DNA from: CAWFLT01 sp963816795
GTDB taxonomy: Bacteria > Acidobacteriota > Vicinamibacteria > Vicinamibacterales > SCN-69-37
Assembly: GCA_963816795.1 (NCBI GenBank)
Contig: CAWFLT010000007.1
Span: 81,827-145,826 of the forward strand
Length of the DNA stretch: 64,000 nt
Direction: 5' to 3'
Shown piece by piece: positions 61,643 through 64,000 of the stretch (position 1 is its first letter; each line of letters begins with the position of its first letter). Below the pieces are notes generated by a model. It had not been told where the DNA came from. It did not search any database and saw only the letters and a program-made list of their open reading frames with translations. Position numbers and translations under genes: made by a program.

Positions 61643-61935
61643 AGGTGTTTGGGGCACGCAAGGCAGGCCCACCAGTCGAAGCCATCCCGGGCGTCGGCGA
61701 AGAGGCGTAGATTTACCCTAATCCGGCGGGTGTTGAGCTATTCGCGAAAGTTGGCTCTCGCTTGCTGACAGTGTCGCAGCGGGTCGCGACCGGCGAGAGC
61801 GTTTCGAGAGTACCCGATCTGGTGTGATTGCTTTGGCCAAGGCCCTCGTGGCGAAGTTGCAGTGAATCGCGGCGTTATGGCTGACGGGCGGCATGTAGTT
61901 GGCAACCTGGATATCAGAACAGATACACTCTGCCC
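61643..61935. other. Gap after tRNA-Pro, no supported gene
   Basis: AT content is higher than in the rest of the window. All frames are broken by stops, and I see no coding pattern, tRNA or known structure. It begins the gene-poor right edge. Confidence 0.5.
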
Positions 61936-62103
61936 ATGCGCGCCATTCAAAGGAATCTGATGTACGGGGTTGTGGCCATCGTGACCGTTGTCGCGGTCGT
62001 CACGCCGAGCACCGACCCGGTGACGCTGGTGATCTACTCGCTGCCCATTGTGGTGGCTTACTTGGCTGGCGCGTTCACGCCCAGGCCCACACGACCGTCT
62101 TGA
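61936..62103 (+). CDS. Small two-helix membrane peptide, possible tatC 3' remnant
   Basis: 55 residues: MRAIQRNLMYGVVAIVTVVA, then VVTPSTDPVTLVIYSLPIVV and AYLAGAFTPRPTRPS. Two hydrophobic helices are separated by VTPSTDPVT. The order resembles the last two helices of TatC, where a Thr-Pro-x-x-Asp turn joins them. There is no Shine-Dalgarno and no TatC sequence upstream, so it could be a degraded fragment or an unrelated small membrane protein. It lies in the poor region downstream of tRNA-Pro. Confidence 0.4.
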   Translation: MRAIQRNLMYGVVAIVTVVAVVTPSTDPVTLVIYSLPIVVAYLAGAFTPRPTRPS

Positions 62104-62332
62104 TGCGTAACGCATCGAGCCGAGCCGACCCCTTTCACCGTTTGCGGTAGGAACGCGACAGAAACGCGACAGCGAACGCCTACCGCGTCAGCGAGCGCAA
62201 CCGACGCCTCGATGCGCTCGCGAATCTCGAAAAGAGTTCGGTGCCGACCAGATTTCGCCCCGACGCCAGCGCAATCGCGCCGGTTGTCCCGCTGCCCGAG
62301 AATGGCACGGAGAATTTATGGAGACGACATTG

Positions 62333-62577
62333 ATGCCGGACCCAAGAGTTGCCCAGGCCCTTGAGCGGATTGCGACAGCCTTAGAGGCCCTCGCGCATTT
62401 AAGGATCGGACGTTTCAGCCAGCGCTGCCAGATCCTCACTTGGAGGAACGGCGAGCAGCGCAGGCCAAGGCAGAGGGCAAACCGTACACCGACCGGACTA
62501 ACCGTCGGATTCAAACTGAGACACTACCCGGCGTCGGCGGCGACCCCGGCCGCGAGAAGCTAATGAACCCGCTGTAG
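62333..62577 (+). CDS. Putative small protein, frameshifted (low confidence)
   Basis: PDPRVAQALERIATALEALA reads in one frame from ATG 62333, then KDRTFQPALPDPHLEERRAA and QAKAEGKPYTDRTNRRIQTE in another after 62400, ending REKLMNPL at TAG. Both pieces look like a helical phage- or plasmid-type small protein. The shift does not fit the single-extra-base pattern of the other genes (it needs one base missing or two extra). Could be chance. Confidence 0.3.
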
Positions 62578-62892
62578 CGCGATGGCGGGAACCTCACGCC
62601 TGCCGCCGAAATCATCACGTTACCGCCCGGTCACATCGAGCGCCGAGCCGTCCGATCGTGGCCGTCGTTTCGACCAGACGATCGCCCCGGCCCCCTACTG
62701 AGCCACCCGGCAAACGTCGGCACGCTCTGTTTTTTGGTGGCCGATGTCGATAACGGCCCTCTGCGCGGCGACACCGTCGAAGGCGTCCAACCTTGGGGGA
62801 ACCGATTCGGCTTCTTCATGGTTTCCGTGTTGCCAGCGAGTCCCAGCCAAGTGGGCGCCTGAGAGGCGGCGACTTGTCCGGACAAAGCAGCG
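62578..62892. other. Gap without a supported gene
   Basis: An open frame of about 93 codons continues from the previous stop but has no start and no recognisable pattern; the opposite strand is also open for much of it. High-GC DNA gives such frames by chance. Confidence 0.45.
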
Positions 62893-63078
62893 CTACTCGC
62901 CAAGCGCGTCTTCCGGCCGAACCCAGACAACCTTCCCATCACGCTCGACGACGACGCGATTCCCGCGCTCTCTGTGTCGAAGCAGGGCCTCGCGGACGCC
63001 CTGCCGGAGAGCGTCGTCGATCGCGGGCCCCTCATCGTGAAGGATACGGTTAGCGTCTTTGCCGAGAACCGTTTTCAT
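62893..63078 (-). CDS. Small conserved protein of unknown function
   Basis: About 61 residues: KTVLGKDANRILHDEGPAID, DALRQGVREALLRHRERGNR, VVVERDGKVVWVRPEDALGE. The pattern ALxxGVREALLxHKxxGNxVVVxRDGKxVxVxPE matches a short protein family widespread in bacteria, often beside small toxin-like or nuclease-like genes, with no known function to me. A Met ten residues further upstream is also possible. Its ATG overlaps the stop of the next gene upstream by four bases (ATGA), which supports both as a coupled pair. Confidence 0.6.
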   Translation of the reverse strand: MKTVLGKDANRILHDEGPAIDDALRQGVREALLRHRERGNRVVVERDGKVVWVRPEDALGE

Positions 63079-63374
63079 ACCGTGTTCTGCCTGGTGATGC
63101 GATCCCACTGGTTCCTATCGTAGACGCGAACGGATCCCTCTCTCCGATGATGCCGCCATACGCGCCGCGCCGCAACCGTCTCCCCCTCGGCATCCCGACC
63201 ATACAGCCCGTCGGGTTGGGTCGCGTCGTGTCCGTGACCCGTCGTCATGGCCGGTCGGTCGGCAGTCCTGTCGTCGCAGAAACACTCGGCCTCCGACATA
63301 CCGTGGTCCAGCCTTGACTGCCGCGGCGCGACGAAGACGACAGACTGCCAATCCTCAACGAAAACAGGCCCCAA
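63075..63374 (-). CDS. Putative small protein coupled to the downstream gene
   Basis: 99 residues with no recognised domain. His/Arg/Asp-rich: ARRVWRHHRREGSVRVYDRN and QWDRITRQNTV at the end. Only the four-base overlap with the next gene and the frame length support it. If real, the pair could resemble a toxin-antitoxin or other two-gene module, but nothing in the sequence proves this. Confidence 0.35.
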   Translation of the reverse strand: MGPVFVEDWQSVVFVAPRQSRLDHGMSEAECFCDDRTADRPAMTTGHGHDATQPDGLYGRDAEGETVAARRVWRHHRREGSVRVYDRNQWDRITRQNTV

Positions 63375-63406
63375 TCGCGGGCACCGAACTTGAATTACGT
63401 GACCAC

Positions 63407-63514
63407 GTGGTTAAACCCTCTGGTCAAACCAAAACGGACGTCAAGACCCGCATCCTCGACGCCGCCGACGACATCTTCGTCCGGCGCGGCATCGACGGTT
63501 CTTCGTTACATTAG
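63407..63514 (+). pseudogene. TetR-family regulator N-terminal fragment
   Basis: KTDVKTRILDAADDIFVRRG, then IDGSS, is a clear TetR helix-turn-helix beginning (usual form TRxRILDAAxxLFxxxGxxxTS). The frame stops at 63514 before the recognition helix, and no other frame continues with DIAxxAGVSxGTLYxHF. About 36 residues remain. It is a degraded remnant or is cut by a sequence error. The 42-bp phased array begins 100 bp later. Confidence 0.5.
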
Positions 63515-63612
63515 TTGGCAGTTGCCTGTACCCGTTCGCCGCGCGGCCGATGATCGCCGAGGTCCCGGGCATCAACTCCACCGGCTTTCGAGCATTCCTG
63601 TGCTCGCGGACG

Positions 63613-63992
63613 TTCGGAGTCGATGACCGGCGCATCCGCATGAGCGATCAGCGTTCGAAGTCAATCGTTGAGCGCGACCCGTCCGCCATCCGATGTTCGG
63701 ACTCGGATCGACTCGATCGCCGATGGGTAAGAACGGCGTTCGGGGCTCGGCGACTCGGATTTCCAGTCAGCGGGCCATCGTTCGGACTCCGGTGACCGAT
63801 TGGACCGCTTCGCTGATCGGCGTTAGGACCGAGCGCGCAGCCCGCCACAGACCGACGTTCGCCGTTCGGACTGAACGGGGCCAATAGTCGCGGCCGACTG
63901 GGCGGAGATTCTGATCAGATGGCGGCGAACCGCGGAACAGCGGTCCGATGTTCGGAGTGGCCTGGCAAAAGAGGACGCTCCGGTGCCGCACT
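63613..63992. repeat. Degenerate tandem array with 42-bp period
   Basis: The anchor TTCGGA (variants TTCGAA, TTCGGG, TTAGGA, TTCTGA) occurs at 63613, 63654, 63696, 63739, 63781, 63823, 63865, 63909 and 63951, at intervals of 41-44 bp. Between anchors about 35 bp vary. On the minus strand the anchor is CCGAAC, and 42 bp equals 14 codons: units such as SPNDGPLTGNPSRR and GPNADQRSGPIGHR can be read, with a few frame changes. It continues to the window edge. Confidence 0.7.
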
Positions 63993-64000
63993 CAATCGAA

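Noticed and set aside
62578..62850. Plus-strand open frame of about 93 codons
   Set aside because: No start codon or ribosome-binding site and no recognisable motif; the minus strand is equally open.
63613..63992. CRISPR array
   Set aside because: The regular 42-bp spacing recalls one, but the fixed part is only 6-8 bp and degenerate, and no cas gene is present.

Overview
This window is high-GC bacterial chromosomal DNA, most probably from an Acidobacteriota member close to Vicinamibacteria (inferred from gene content, not searched). The main clues are a VWA-domain protein of the type annotated as acidobacterial VWFA-related, an Oar-like TonB-dependent receptor with an N-terminal carboxypeptidase-regulatory-like domain, an ECF sigma factor translationally coupled to a Ser/Thr kinase, bactofilin, and intergenic spaces filled with short repeats. 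It carries two tRNAs (Lys-TTT, Pro-GGG), no rRNA, and no recognisable prophage or CRISPR array.

Layout. 0-9.4 kb: broken hybrid histidine kinase, YciF-like ferritin, zinc ribbon, phosphatase, zinc metallopeptidase, GT-C-like membrane protein, aminotransferase, tRNA-Lys, GIY-YIG protein, outer-membrane protein and lipoprotein. 9.4-19.2 kb: sigma factor and kinase, polysaccharide deacetylase, exported MsrA, DUF2255, arginase, signal-peptide O-methyltransferase with a response regulator, a nuclease-like protein with a Lys-rich tail, and a VWA protein. 19.2-30.9 kb: TonB receptor, orphan DNA methyltransferase, D,D-carboxypeptidase, glycogen synthase, trxA-trxB, and cysteine desulfurase-mnmA. 30.9-39.6 kb: bactofilin, methyltransferase, SAM hydrolase, acyl-CoA dehydrogenase, MFS, tsaC-hflX-TPR lipoprotein, and a phosphatidyltransferase. 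39.5-51.8 kb: a surface-polysaccharide locus. Its leftward arm holds five glycosyltransferases, a polyprenyl-P hexose-1-P transferase and UDP-xylose synthase; its rightward arm holds ugd-galE-msbA-like. The rightward arm runs on into a housekeeping block: yicC-gmk-rpoZ-coaBC-UDG-priA. 57.8-61.6 kb: M50 protease, HU, der, MerR, tRNA-Pro. 61.6-64 kb: a gene-poor edge with gene fragments and a 42-bp phased repeat.

Ugd makes UDP-glucuronate and Uxs converts it to UDP-xylose. The PHPT-type enzyme starts the lipid-linked repeat unit, the five glycosyltransferases extend it, and the ABC exporter may flip it or a lipid. YicC, Gmk, omega, CoaBC and PriA form a growth-linked operon with overlapping genes.

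Two signals run through the whole window. First, about twenty genes, including essential ones such as priA, change frame internally. In nearly all of them the total length is a multiple of three plus the number of shifts seen, as expected for extra single bases; this points to insertion errors in the assembly. Second, the intergenic DNA is packed with palindromic repeats: REPIN-like elements with covarying stems, and inverted arms of 7- or 8-bp tandem repeats. Several of both classes share a centre resembling TGGCCAACTTT. Some supply stop codons, a likely ribosome-binding site, or in-frame protein sequence to flanking genes. These repeats are the best candidate here for something undescribed.
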